Source: Rhabdophis nuchalis (Eukaryota > Chordata > Lepidosauria > Squamata > Natricidae). Taken from it: a stretch of 64,000 bases of DNA. Shown here in pieces: positions 37,669-48,860 of this stretch. Position numbers and translations under genes: made by a program. The stretch lies in contig CM077645.1 in the NCBI GenBank assembly GCA_039707465.1, forward strand, positions 60,855,850 to 60,919,849. The letters run 5' to 3'. Below the pieces are notes generated by a model that was not told where the DNA came from, did no database searches, and was given only the letters and a program-made list of their open reading frames with translations. Numbering within the stretch: the first letter of the stretch is position 1; every line of letters begins with the position of its first letter.

Positions 37669-37911
37669 CTTTAAGCAGATTTTAGCCCTGCACAATGGGA
37701 TATAAATTGTACTAAAAATTAAATAGAACTATTTACTGTATTTTATAAAATGTCCCATTTTTATACCTTGTTGAATGATTCTCAAATGTAGGAATTTTTT
37801 ATAAAAACCTTCTACTTGTTGCTATGGTTTTATTTGAGAAGAGGTTAAAATATAGAATATATAATGTCATGCAAATTCTGTTTTTTTTTAAATTTGTTAT
37901 CAACTGTCTAG

Positions 37912-38071
37912 AAAACATCAAGACTCCAAAAAAGAAGAGGAGAAAAAGAAACCACACATAAAGAAACCTCTTAATGCATTTATGTTGTACATGAAGGAAA
38001 TGAGAGCGAAAGTTGTAGCAGAATGCACGCTGAAAGAGAGTGCTGCCATCAATCAGATTCTTGGTCGAAGG
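37912..38071 (+). CDS. TCF7L2: TCF7L2 exon 10 (first part of HMG box)
   Basis: A 160-nt exon entering in phase 2 and ending on a codon boundary. It encodes [13 protein letters not shown] and then the start of the sequence-specific HMG box, [18 protein letters not shown] and onward through I-N-Q-I-L-G-R-R. The N-A-F-M-L-Y segment is the minor-groove-binding and DNA-intercalating part of helix 1. No change from the vertebrate consensus is visible. Acceptor CTGTCTAG ends at 37911; donor GTAGGT at 38072. This exon is constitutive and essential for binding CTTTGWW sites. Confidence 0.98.
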
Positions 38072-39555
38072 GTAGGTAACTAGTCAGAGTATGTATACAA
38101 AGCTTGTTAGATGAAACAAGCAAGGTGGCTAAAATGAAAAGACACAATCCATAAACATACTTCAGGGGAGATTATGCCTATCCCACGGAATGTGTAGCCT
38201 TTTTCTGACTTTGTTGCTCTAACATGATGGGCTTTTGTAATTTCCTTATGTTTTAGGGTAACATATAGATGATTATTACATCTATATGTAGTTACGCTTC
38301 TACAGCATAACTAATTGCTATCTAATGTCAATAGATGTGTTTCCTATTTCCCTTGATTTTTATATTTGAATGTAATCACTGTCTTCTCATCTTCATTTGC
38401 TAACCAAATCTGGTGCCTCCGTTCTCAAAAATATTTGGTGTGCTTTTTCTTTCTCTTGGTTTTTAAAAGTACTTTAGTGGATGGATTCAATTTCTGATCC
38501 ATATTTGCAGTCTTTTGGAACAGCAGCATTCCATCCACAAAGTTTTAGACATCAATGCTGGAATCTCTGAATGCAAGAACCCTAAATATCTGAGAAGTAG
38601 ATATCTAAGAACCATCATTTAGAAACGGAACTAATAACAATGTAAAATTACTATTAATAGATAATACTACTACTACTACTACTGTTTTTGTGACATTTAG
38701 CAAGCAATGGCCCCTAGCAACTTCAAGACAAAACCACACAATCTTATTGGCAGTGTTTTAGGAACTTTCTTCTAGGGTTGAGACTGACTGACTGGTAAAA
38801 AGTTATGTTTTACCATGTTGAAGATTAAACAGTTTGCTGTGCCAGCAAACCATACATCATGGAAAGTGTGATAGGAAAGGCTACAAAATAATTTTGTTTC
38901 ACACTCAAAATACAGCTTAGTACAAACATAATCATCCTTGAGGTATTACACCTTTCATTTTTCCTAAATGGTGATTAATTGAATCTTGACTGAAGTAATA
39001 ATAAAATAGATTTTTTTAGCAACAACAATGTATCATCCAGGGAGGCAGAATTAGAATTAAAACAATTGCAGAGGCCGAGGCCTTTCTTAAAAAACATTCC
39101 TCAATCCTGGGCGATGAAGAAGAAGGGACAGGAGGAGCCATGGCCCCGCCCTCTGAGGGGAGGGAGAAAGAAGGTGCGATAGCAAAAAGGCTCAGATCTC
39201 AAAAATAATTAATTTTGAACTATTGTAATTCTTGAAACGGATGAAAATGTAAAACTAAAGATTGAATGTATGAATCTTAAAAATGTGCCAAATGTATATA
39301 TCTCCTAACACTACTTGTTTAACATGATATTGTATGAGGACCCGATCGCAGTCACCATCTCTGGTATGGAGGCTCTAAAATGTATAATATAAACCCTAAT
39401 TACCCTTCCCTAATATTATAAAATTGTAAAATCAATAAAAACTTTTATTAAAAAAAAACACAATGTATCATCCAGGTCTATTGATATGTTATGTAGCTTT
39501 TTAAGAAGTACTGAATACTCTTTTGATTGTGTCTCTGCTTTCTTTTTCTTTACAG
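38072..39555 (+). other. TCF7L2: Intron 10
   Basis: Short phase-0 intron splitting the HMG box. It contains a short (TAC)n run near 38665-38682 and a LINE insertion at 39042-39459; nothing else recognisable. Confidence 0.85.
39042..39459 (+). mobile_element. 5'-truncated LINE (L1-like) insertion with 17-bp target duplication
   Basis: The insert is bordered by an exact 17-base direct repeat, ACAATGTATCATCCAGG, at 39025-39041 and 39460-39476. It ends in AATAAAAACTTTTATT and a poly(A) run. It begins with an open frame read as IKTIAEAEAFLKKHSSILGD and ending KRLRSQK stop, followed by about 250 bases resembling a 3' UTR. Long target duplication, poly(A) and truncation are hallmarks of L1-type target-primed reverse transcription. 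Perfect duplication indicates a recent insertion. The coding tail is too short to decide the ORF. Confidence 0.83.
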
Positions 39556-39663
39556 TGGCATGCACTATCTAGAGAAGAACAAGCAAAATATTATGAATTA
39601 GCCAGAAAGGAACGACAACTTCACATGCAGCTTTACCCCGGCTGGTCCGCACGGGATAACTAT
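39556..39663 (+). CDS. TCF7L2: TCF7L2 exon 11 (second part of HMG box)
   Basis: A 108-nt phase-0 exon of 36 codons, [36 protein letters not shown]. It forms HMG helices 2/3 and the C-terminal strand that lies along the DNA minor groove. It is identical to the human protein as I know it. Acceptor TTTACAG ends at 39555. The donor GTAGGT at 39664 is followed by a second, equally good GTAGGT at 39676 (see findings). Confidence 0.98.
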
Positions 39664-41301
39664 GTAGGTGGCTATGTAGGTAGAATTCTTTTCAGTAGTA
39701 GAGATTGTAGACAAGTACTGCTGTAATCTGCTGAAGTACGCCCACACACGAAAGACAAGGACTACCAATCCGGTAATTATAGCGGATGTTTCCGTTCTGT
39801 CACCAACTCAATTGGATACAATTGGCACCCATATTCAATAGAGGTGTGTCAGTAAAGTTTTGGTGAGAACAAATTTCTTGCAGAATTTATATTCTATTAG
39901 AACTTCAATTACCAAAATGATAGTAACAATAATTATATAGTTCTCTTTCTATTCTCACCTTCATCTCTGTCTCCAACCCCCAAAATTGAGTGCCTTGTTG
40001 CATACCTGTGTGAGAGTATGGTGGAAAGTGGAAGAATGGCTTACCCTAGCTTCAGAGAAGGCAAAGATTTGTTGGAAGTCTTGCTCTCAAGTGGGGCTAA
40101 ATATATTATTCCACCCTCTACTGTTTTATATTTTACTTCATTGTACAATTGTCTGTCATGATCACAGTTTGTTTAAAATGATATTGGCTTACCAGTTACC
40201 TTGCACTGGCTTTTGTTATTTAGCCCCTTTCTTATCTAAGTTTCCCTTTGAAAGGTCCTGAATTGGGAGCTTGGCTGAAGAGCGCATCATACACAATCCT
40301 GGCTATTTGTTAACTTTGCTGATACATTATGAATGAACATTTTATTTTCTAGTATTCATTTAAGCTTGGCTGAAATGGCTGGATGTGAATTTTGATGTAG
40401 AGGGAGGATTTGAAGATCTATATCTGATCCATCAGTCTGCATGCATGATTGTTGATTTTCATATATTTGTGACTGAAATATGAATTTATTTCATAAGGTG
40501 TAATAGGAATCTCCCAGTGAAGGTATTGCATCAGTGTGGACCATTTCCAATTTGAACCAATCACTGAATAAAACCAAACCATAACCAAACCAATCGCACC
40601 ACTTAAACACTCCAATAAGTGTTAACATACATTTTAATCAGAGCCCAAATATTTTCACTAGCAATTGATAGAATATAAGTCAAAAAGTGAGGAAAATAAG
40701 TTCATTCTGTTTATTATAAAACTCTATCCTATTTTTATCACAAAAAAATGACTAAATTGCGGGGTAGATTTGCATCTGTATTGGGCAGCTCTAAAAACCA
40801 TTTTAAATTTAAAAAACCCAAAGGATTATATTGCCTTGTAAAGACAGTAAAAATAAAATGATAATCTGCCTAAATTCTGAAAGCAAAGAAATGAAAACGT
40901 GGGGTAAACATCCTATCGTTTCATCATATGTGACCTGATTAAATAAAATACTTTACACATTTTCTGCAGAGTCTGATATGCTGTTTAAGCAACTGGGCTT
41001 TAAAAAAGATAATTCAGAAGGTTCTGGTTCATAACTTTTAAGATAGCCAACTGCCAAATAGAGGGAAAGAGGAATTTTAGAATGACATGCTATTCAAACA
41101 TAAACAATTATACAACTTAAATTGCTTGCTCTATGTATTTGCAATAAATGGAGGATGCCTGACTTCTTTTGGTTTTTGATAGATTTTTAGTTTTTACCTC
41201 CCTTAAACAAGAAGATACTTAGTTTATATATTATATTAGCCAATTTTGCAAAATCAAATTCACTCATTCTTATTTCAATAACTTAACAATATTCCTTAAA
41301 T

Positions 41302-41350
41302 TCATTTTTATGAATCTGTTTGAGACTCATTTTTATGAATCTGTTTGATA
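41302..41350. repeat. Tandem duplication of a 25-bp unit
   Basis: The phrase TCATTTTTATGAATCTGTTT followed by GAGAC is repeated once head to tail with one change (GATAC). Probably replication slippage. Confidence 0.85.
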
Positions 41351-42039
41351 CTGCTGAGTGTTTCTACTTAGATTATCTTAACAAGTTTCTACATAGAAAC
41401 AAATAGATTATCTATTTATATATTTATTTAAACATATCATACCTATCATGGTACATGATGCATACATATCATGGTTAAACATACCACCCAATTGTATCAA
41501 GCATAGGCATCAAGGAACGTACAAGGAGTTCTGTTTCTGAGACTAGCATAGATGAAGGTTTATACTATATATGGTATAAAATGTTCACCTTATCCTTTTC
41601 AAATCCATGCCTGTCCCATTTATTAAAGTATTTTCCTGCTTCTAAGCAGATAGCAGTGCTTATGACCTTCTTTCAGATAATTTCCTTTGCAACCCAAGAG
41701 TATATTAATTACAAGTTCAAAGTTGTTCCTAGGAGTTAAACTGAAATTCCTTCTGCTACTTTACAGTCTGATTTCGGGAGGCCATGCTGCAAAACTTGAA
41801 AAATTTTCAGGAAACATATTCTCCTCCTACATCCCTATCATATTGACATATGAGCATGTTCACTGTCTTAAGCATTTGGACCTTTATAGATGTCCTTCAT
41901 GTGGAACCACTGAAAATATATTTCTAACTGAAGCTCAAAAGGCTAGGCAAAGAAAGCTCAACATTTCACAGCAACTTCAAGTTCTATTCCATCTGACATT
42001 CAAGGGGAACTTTCCTACATGTTAGGGATAGGATAGCTC

Positions 42040-42405
42040 CACTAACTTTTGCCATCTGAAATAAGAAGAGACATGATAGCAGTGTTCCAATATCTCAGGG
42101 GTTGCCACAAAGAAGAGGGAGTCAAACTATTCTCCAAAGCACCTGACAGCAGAACAAGAAGCAATGGGTTGAAACTAATCAAGGAGAGAAGCAACTTAGA
42201 ACCAAGCAGAAATTTCTTGACAGTTAGAACAATTAATCAGTGGAACAGCTTGCCACCAGAAGTGAATGCCCCAACGCTGCAAGTCTTTAAGAAGACTTTG
42301 GATAGCCATTTGTCTGAAATGGTATAGGGCTTCCTGCCTAGGCAGCGAGTTGGACTAGATGACCTCCAAGGTCCCTTCCAACTCTGCTATTATATTGTAT
42401 TATTA
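42040..42405 (+). mobile_element. CR1 LINE 3' end with ORF2 C terminus
   Basis: An open frame from 42049 reads I-R-R-D-M-I-A-V-F-Q-Y-L-R-G, then R-T-I-N-Q-W-N-S-L-P-P-E-V and F-K-K-T-L-D-S-H-L, ending at a stop at 42325-42327. This is the conserved C terminus of the CR1 ORF2 protein. The 3' UTR is very short and ends in CCAAGGTCCCTTCCAACTCT followed by a TATTATATTGTATTATT tail, the CR1 signature. It is 5' truncated. The frame over the remaining 92 codons is intact, so the copy is not very old. Confidence 0.9.
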
Positions 42406-43310
42406 AGAATTATATGAAGAGGTATCATTGGTTTGTTGCCCCCACCCCACAATGTATGCTATTAGCAATTTTTATTTCCCTAACGTAATGCATAAAATTC
42501 AATGAAATTCATAGTGAGATAACAATGGAATGTTCCTGAAGACTCATACAATATAAGGACATTTTTATATTCCAAATAACAGTAAGATGCTTAAAATCAA
42601 TGGAACAGCATAGTAGACATTATACAATGATCAGTATTTAGGCATTTCAATTTATTCATATTTGTTAAAGGAATAATGGATTCAAGGTAAAGTACTCATT
42701 AAAAATTATTGCTTGGTATTTGTATAAGTAAAGAAATAAAATTTACTGTGAAGAAATATGAATAAAGGGACAGAAGATAAAAATTTATAAAATGGAATGC
42801 CAGTATTTGTTTCTGGTTTCCTGTTTTAAAAGGACACAAGAAACTAGAAAAAAGAAATATAAAATGATCAAAGAAACCGTCTTTGCAAAAATAGCTTTCA
42901 GAGGTTATGGTTTTAGGTTAAGAAATATAACAAAAGGATTAATAAGAAAGAAATTTATAAAATTATGACAATAATGGAAGGAGAAAAAAAGATGTTTATA
43001 CTATAAGGAATTCTTATAGTACAATATTAACATATATCATTTTGTTTTCTACTAGTTAAAACAGTAGAACCTTAATTTAGAAGTCATCCATTTAATGGAT
43101 TTTAAATTAATTGGACAAAAATTGAGTTCATACTTCACCATTGTTTTGCAGACAATCACTCAGGCTTAATGGATAACTCTAAAATTTGTCTGGACAATTT
43201 ACATATATTATAATTATGCAAACTATGAATATTTCAGCATTAATGGACATTTGTGTTTAACACAAATATCCTTTCTGTCAAATGGGCCATTAAATAGAGG
43301 ATATATTATA

Positions 43311-43396
43311 CAGGTAGTCCTTAACTTACGACCATACTTGAACTTAAAACTTCAATGACGTTGTAACTTTGAAATTGTTGCAAGTTGTGGACTCCC
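43311..43396 (+). mobile_element. Minimal mariner-like MITE
   Basis: Left end CAGGTAGTCCTTAACTTACG and right end GTGGACTCCC are inverted repeats separated by about 60 bases, flanked by TA (43309-43310 and 43397-43398). It is a strongly shortened member of the family at 27150. Confidence 0.65.
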
Positions 43397-45842
43397 TATA
43401 TTGTTTTTTAAAATTGATCTATATTTTGGATAACACATTAATGGCTGCCATGAACCTCTGAACACTGGAAAGCAAGAACACAGAAATTGAAAATCCACCC
43501 TTTGTAATTATGAATTTGGAGGACTATGATTGAACAGAAAAAGTAAAAAGCAGAGATTTATCTAATCATGTAAATCAGTTCTTTTAAGTTACATATTTCT
43601 TATAAGTCTCTAGTATATAGTGTAGAAATATATTTTTATTTCCAATGTTCCATGTGCTCTTGATGTAATATATCCAATTAATATACTATGATATATTTAA
43701 TAGCATATCATATTAATTTAATATAATGTAATTAAAGTATACTATACTACACACACTATAATAAACTTAGATGTGTCTAATACTAAGTAGGAAATAGCTG
43801 CAAATTATAAAATTGTTCATAAGATTACATCTTCACATTCCTACCATGTTTGGAAGGACATGTCCACAACATTCCTTCTCCTATTGGCATGAGAACAATT
43901 GAAATGGTGGGACATTTATATCAATATTCGCCTCGTTATGGAGATTGCCATCTCATATACTATATGCTGTGCCTATTTTAATAAAAATATCAAAGTTGGA
44001 TTCATTTCAGAATCCTCTCAGATTAGAATGTAGCTGTTCTTGATTTCATGACCAAATCATGTGCAACTGCTATTATAGATGGTCAGCATTTGGCCAAATT
44101 GAGTTTTATTGCTGTTGCTTTGCTATTTTTATTTAAAATTGATGTAAATGACTTAGTGTATTTTGTAGTTGCCAGTCAAAAACACTAGGCAGTCCAATTT
44201 TATTCATTAGATGTTGCAAATTAAGAATTGCAACAAAATGTGGCAGACTGCAAGTATGCTGTTCAGAGTCCTGTCTGCTTTTGTTATTCTATTTACTTGA
44301 TTTGTTATTTGCCCCTCTTTCATATCAACTCATATGGGTCCTGACTTCTATTTCTGGCCCTCCTTTATCTAGTATTTTCCTCCCGAAATACTGTATGTCA
44401 AGAAAATTGTTCATTACTTACTTACAGTGTCTTATTACGAGCTCTAAACTTTCTTTTCAATAGGCTCTTTTATTATATGATTATAATGAAGGAAGTCATT
44501 TTAGTAAGAAATATATTTCCTTGATTTCTCCTCTAGAGGAGGAGAAATATTTTGTTATATTTCACTGCTGTCCTATTCTTCCAAACTAATAAATGATATA
44601 TTATGCATCAATAAAATTTGTTATGACATCCAGTTCTGTTTTAAAGACACTATCCTGTTTTTGTATTTAATATTCTAAAGCACTTAACTATTTCCCTAGT
44701 AATTGATGTAAAATTTAGCTTGCTACCAATACAACTGAGTTTTTAGCACAGGAACCTCTGAGATATTAGACTCCAGGGATGAAAATATATCCCAGTTCCA
44801 CCCCACAAATCACCTCATGAAAGATATAAGTGAAACTGGGCCTTTGCTACAGTCAATCCTTATTCAATTGTTAGAGTATCCCCAGTAGTGCATTAAATTT
44901 TAACAAAACAAGGATCCAAATACACAGCCTTCCCCCTGTCACCAAAAATTCTCCCGAACAAGACTTTGTCTGTTACATCCAAAACAGCAGGGTTGCAGTT
45001 TACCACCTGAATGAGGAAAGAGAAGCAAGTTCAAAGGCCTTGTGCCTGGATACCTGTAGGAGCTGTATCTTCAAAAGAAACATTCATATCTCCTGCTCTT
45101 GTTGGTACATTCCAGGTAGCATAAACTTCATAGTGGACATGCCGAGTAGAAACCCAAAATGAATTGTTGAAGTGGCAATTACACCAGAGCTATTGAAAAG
45201 AAGACATGACAGATATAGGAAAAATCTCTGCCAACCATTATCATACTTTCTTATGTTTCATTAAGGAGAAACTCTCACTCTGACAGTATGATGTCCATTC
45301 ACAATTGACAGAATATTTGAGCTGTGTCACTTCCTTGTAAATTTCCATTATTATTTTGGTTTTGATGCAAAGGTTTAATGGGCCTCGTTGTGTCTAGCTT
45401 AGGCCAATAAAAGATTAATATATCTTATTTATTTACTGCTTATAGAAAAAAAAGTTTATTTATTATCAAAGCTACAAAACGTTCCTTTTCATACACAATG
45501 AAAGTTTTTGAAGTCATTTTATAAAGTTACATGAATACCAATACAATTTCCTGACGTTCAATAGCAAAACATAGTTTTCTACACAGAGCATTTTCATCCT
45601 TTTGTATCTAATTTATAATGTTTTGGAAAATGGCCCATACTTAGCACCGTTTTGAAATTCATTCTTATTCTTGGTTGATATTATTTATGAGAACTTTCTA
45701 AAATCTTAAATTCTCTGCAAATGAGGTTGGAAAGAAGAGTTGAATGTGGACGAACATGATAATCCTTATGTATGTTTAAATCTTAAAGTTTTCAATGAAA
45801 CCCCAGTTTATTTAACCATGATAACATGCTGATTTAGAGTAT

Positions 45843-45944
45843 AATTATGCAGAATGGGAAGCGCTTGAAATTTTAAGGATCAAACTAAATGCTAACATTT
45901 AGTTTGATCCTTAAAATTTCAAGCTCTTTCCATCCTGCATAATT
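45843..45944. repeat. Long palindrome: 49-bp inverted arms with a 4-nt loop
   Basis: Arms 45843-45891 and 45896-45944 are complementary at 46 of 49 positions, with loop CTAA. The inner 26 or more base pairs are perfect. It would fold into a single long hairpin in RNA or a cruciform in DNA. There is no recognisable transposon end or target duplication. It lies about 465 nt upstream of exon 12. Confidence 0.93.
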
Positions 45945-46409
45945 TATCCATCTATATTCTTGAGTGTACACCATTTCCCTATTATTTACTATCATCAATT
46001 ACACTACTACTTGTTTACACATTATAGTTTTTAAACAGTTATAGTGAGAAATGATCTATTGTATGCTTAATATGTTTCACTGTTTTGTTTTTTCATTCTG
46101 TTTGCAAGACCAGCTTGAATTTACATGATTTAGATCGTGCATTTGTGTGTCACAACTGTTTCATCAATCCTTAGCCATACTTTTTTTTTTAGACTATATC
46201 AGTCATTGGGTTAAGCTATCTATTTTGGATATGGCTACATTATCCTTATTAATGGAATGAAATGTTCAAAAGAAGGAGTATAAATTAAATTATTATTATA
46301 TCATTTAATTGTGTGTATTTTAGTGGTTTACAGCATTGTTCCTTTTCCCTCATCTCCTTTTGTAAGATGCTTTTGTAACAATCTTTTTGTGTATTTATAT
46401 TTCATTCAG

Positions 46410-46458
46410 GGAAAGAAGAAGAAGAGGAAAAGGGACAAGCAGCCAGGAGAAGCTAATG
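46410..46458 (+). CDS. TCF7L2: TCF7L2 exon 12 (basic tail, nuclear localisation)
   Basis: A 49-nt exon starting in phase 0: G-K-K-K-K-R-K-R-D-K-Q-P-G-E-A-N plus one base. The K-K-K-K-R-K-R run is the basic tail after the HMG box; it bends and stabilises DNA and acts as the nuclear localisation signal. It leaves in phase 1 and can be joined to exon 13, 14, 15 or directly to exon 17, which decides the C-terminal reading frame. Ala replaces the human Thr (from memory). Acceptor TCATTCAG ends at 46409; donor GTAAGT at 46459. Confidence 0.97.
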
Positions 46459-47024
46459 GTAAGTAAAACTAGTATTTCTTCCTTATAGAAACAAGGAAGG
46501 CCATAATTTCCTAATCAGAAAGTTAGAAAGTTTGTAGCCTTATTTCTTAGAAGTCTATTAGTCCATCCAGCTTTTTCTTGCTGTGTTTTAAATATTACTA
46601 AAATTAATTTCATACTGCTTGCCTTTTAAAACATGTAGCCAAAGAAGTGCATGGATATTACCACAATAGTAGTCACATTTTTCTTTAATAACTACAAAGC
46701 CATTCACCATAGTGCCATAGTTTGTTAATGCATATGGCATTTTTATCTAAGATATTTGCTGTGTCTGTGTGTATCTGTGTATGTGTGTGTGTGTGAGTGT
46801 GCATCTGTGAGTTTGACATTAATTTCAGCTGTACCTGTGTGGTCTGATGCATGCCTTTACAGTGGTAAATTACAGCCATTGTTGTTGTTTTTTAAATTAA
46901 GGAGGTTTGCCATTCTTTCTAGAAAATTAGAAATACTGCATAGGCAATCTCATAACCAATTTTGGAAAAATCCTGATTAATTTTTTCCTTTGAAGACTTT
47001 GTATAATTTGTTCTTTTTTTTCAG
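46459..47024 (+). other. TCF7L2: Intron 12, with TG repeat
   Basis: Short phase-1 intron with an imperfect TG repeat at about 46758-46810 and a T-rich acceptor tract. Nothing else is recognisable. Confidence 0.85.
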
Positions 47025-47075
47025 AGCACAGCGAATGTTTCCTAAATCCTTGCCTTTCACTTCCTCCGATTACAG
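47025..47075 (+). CDS. TCF7L2: TCF7L2 exon 13 (optional 51-nt cassette)
   Basis: A 51-nt exon, phase 1 on both sides, encoding E-H-S-E-C-F-L-N-P-C-L-S-L-P-P-I-T. Its length is a multiple of three, so inclusion or skipping does not alter the downstream frame; it is one of the known alternative exons of TCF7L2. Acceptor: a T-rich tract then TCAG ending at 47024; donor GTGCTA at 47076, which is weak after position +2 and fits its optional use. The sequence is identical to the human peptide as I recall it. Confidence 0.95.
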
Positions 47076-48199
47076 GTGCTAATGTCATTTTCAGCCATTT
47101 AAAAGTAGTTGCGTAAATTGCTTTACATTTTTTTTCCTTTTGCCATTTTAGATTTTATTAACATTTAAACCCGGACATAACAATAATCATTCACACATCT
47201 GTAGCATACATGTATATTTATAATGTGCTATGACTGGTAGTTTTATTTTGTTTCTGATTTGTTATTCATTGCAATGGCAATTAAACAGTAATGCAGTAAA
47301 AGTAACTCAGTTGTACTAACTGTGCAAATTGAATATGCAGTATTTCTTTAAAGAGACTGATCTAAACTGGAAAAACCCTTAATAACGAACCTCCTTAATC
47401 TAATGGCATTTCACGCAGCACCCACTAAGTCTTCTCATGCCAGCATGCAACCACATTTTTTAAAAAAATTATTTTCCATTTCTACTCCAACATATCCATG
47501 GCTATTCTCTGCTTTACTTGCATACTGCTTGCCTCCATGCTTTTGATCATTTTTTATTTCTGGCTGAAACTAACATATCCATTTTGCTATCTGCTTATTC
47601 TGAACCATTGTTTAAAAGAATAAAAGAACAATAAATGGAATGTTTCCTCCAAAGCTGCATTATCCCCCCCTCCCATCTGCGTCCTCCAAAAGAAACTTTT
47701 CTTTTATTCCATTTTGTTTCATTTAAAAAAGAAAGCATGTTGTAGATCTTCATATTGAACTGCTCCTCCCTATGCTTATTTTGGTGTTTAATACCTAGCC
47801 CAACTGTGCAGTCCATCAAGCCTTGTTCTCATTTAGCTCCTTTGGAATCTGGAGCTAATGAAGGGACAGTTGATGGTTGCCTTATCAGTGCCTCTTAACT
47901 GATTAAAGTTTATTTTTTTAATAGACAGTCCTTTCTAGGGATACTGCAGCTTTAATTGCAACAGCTAATCTCAATAGTTTGATAAATGCGATAATCACTA
48001 TTTTAAAAAAAGAAAAAGAAAAAAGAAATGAACAATCAAACGTTTATATTATACAGTTAATAATGAGGTCATTGATTTTATTTCCTTCTTATTTTTATTT
48101 TTATTTCTTGTTTTTTTTCTTCTTTTTTTTCTTATCTTCTTTTTTTTTCTTTTTCTCTTTCTCTCTCTTTCTGCTCGCTTCTTTCTTGACCTCATTCAG
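47076..48199 (+). other. TCF7L2: Intron 13
   Basis: Phase-1 intron, free of recognisable transposons. It ends in a very long T/C tract (48076-48187), listed separately. Confidence 0.85.
48076..48187 (+). promoter_or_regulatory. Extended polypyrimidine tract before exon 14
   Basis: About 110 bases consisting of T and C with very few purines run to within about 12 nt of the exon 14 acceptor. They include several UCUU and CUUUCU-like words typical of PTB binding. Typical tracts are 15-40 nt. It probably takes part in the regulated choice of the C-clamp exon 14, but that is inference. Confidence 0.5.
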
Positions 48200-48272
48200 A
48201 CCTGAGCGCTCCTAAGAAATGCCGAGCGCGCTTTGGCCTTGATCAACAGAATAACTGGTGCGGTCCCTGCAG
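48200..48272 (+). CDS. TCF7L2: TCF7L2 exon 14 (C-clamp version A)
   Basis: A 73-nt exon entering in phase 1 and leaving in phase 2. It encodes [25 protein letters not shown]. With the K-K-K-C-V-R-Y-I of exon 17 it builds the C-clamp, a four-cysteine zinc-binding module (three Cys here, the fourth in exon 17) that contacts GC-rich helper sites. Because 73 is not a multiple of three, inclusion moves exon 17 into the long reading frame. Exon 15 is a paralogous duplicate 588 nt downstream. Acceptor TCATTCAG ends at 48199; donor GTGTGT at 48273. Confidence 0.97.
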
Positions 48273-48860
48273 GTGTGTATAGTCTCCCCCCCTCAACTTG
48301 CAATGGCTGGTTTTGCAGCTGGTTTATTTGGTACTTTCCCTGCCCTTCCCTTTTCTCCTGCTTCGTTGCTTTGTAGCTCTGTGTTGTGATCTAGAACACA
48401 TAAGGGAGTGGAATGCTGCTGTGAATGATCCTCTCTTTCTGTTTAAAGGATTTTGCTCTCCTTCACCCATTTTGTTTTCTTCCCCCTCCTTGTCACTGCC
48501 GCTAGCTGAAAGAAATTCCCACTGTAAGACAGCGTCAGCCTAGACTTGCACACACAGTTCCATCATCCTCTCTGGAAAGTTGCATACATTGTTAGAAAAC
48601 ATTGCCAAACATCCTTTGATATCACAGTGCAGCAGTTCAGCAGAGAAGACACAGGGCTAAGTCAAGGAATGCACAGCAGGTGTAGGCATTGTAGGTGTGT
48701 GTCACCTTGCAGAGATCCTCTTTCTTTCATGCCCTTTGGTCTGAGAGATTGGCAGTGAACAGAGTGAAATGTTAGCTGTAGCTGAGATTTCGCATCCAAC
48801 TGAGCTTTATCCACCATTGTGTTGTTGTTGTTGTTTTTTATGTTTACCTTGTGCTAACAG
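48273..48860 (+). other. TCF7L2: Intron 14
   Basis: A 588-nt phase-2 intron between the two C-clamp exons. It has no recognisable repeats beyond a short (GTT)n near 48820. Confidence 0.85.

Larger units (their letters stand above)
35491..37911 (+). other. TCF7L2: Intron 9
   Basis: Phase-2 intron. 35491-36460 shows nothing recognisable. The rest is dominated by a 1.1-kb TIR element carrying an expanded pyrimidine microsatellite, followed by a GATA array ending about 240 nt before exon 10. Confidence 0.85.
39664..46409 (+). other. TCF7L2: Intron 11
   Basis: Phase-0 intron of 6.7 kb. It carries a CR1 3' end, a minimal mariner-like MITE and a 102-nt palindrome. 39680-41290, 42420-43300 and 43400-45840 are otherwise plain AT-rich intron. 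Confidence 0.85.

Noticed and set aside
41687..42025. 112-residue frame with a C-P-S-C-G-T-T motif just before the CR1 end
   Set aside because: A single CxxC is not enough for a zinc finger. The frame has no recognisable family and probably belongs to unannotated repeat or chance.
45100..45360. Possible further R4-like LINE fragment
   Set aside because: Only a few words (GGCAATTACACCAGAGC, GAAAAGAAGACATGAC) resemble the other copies; too weak to list as a feature.
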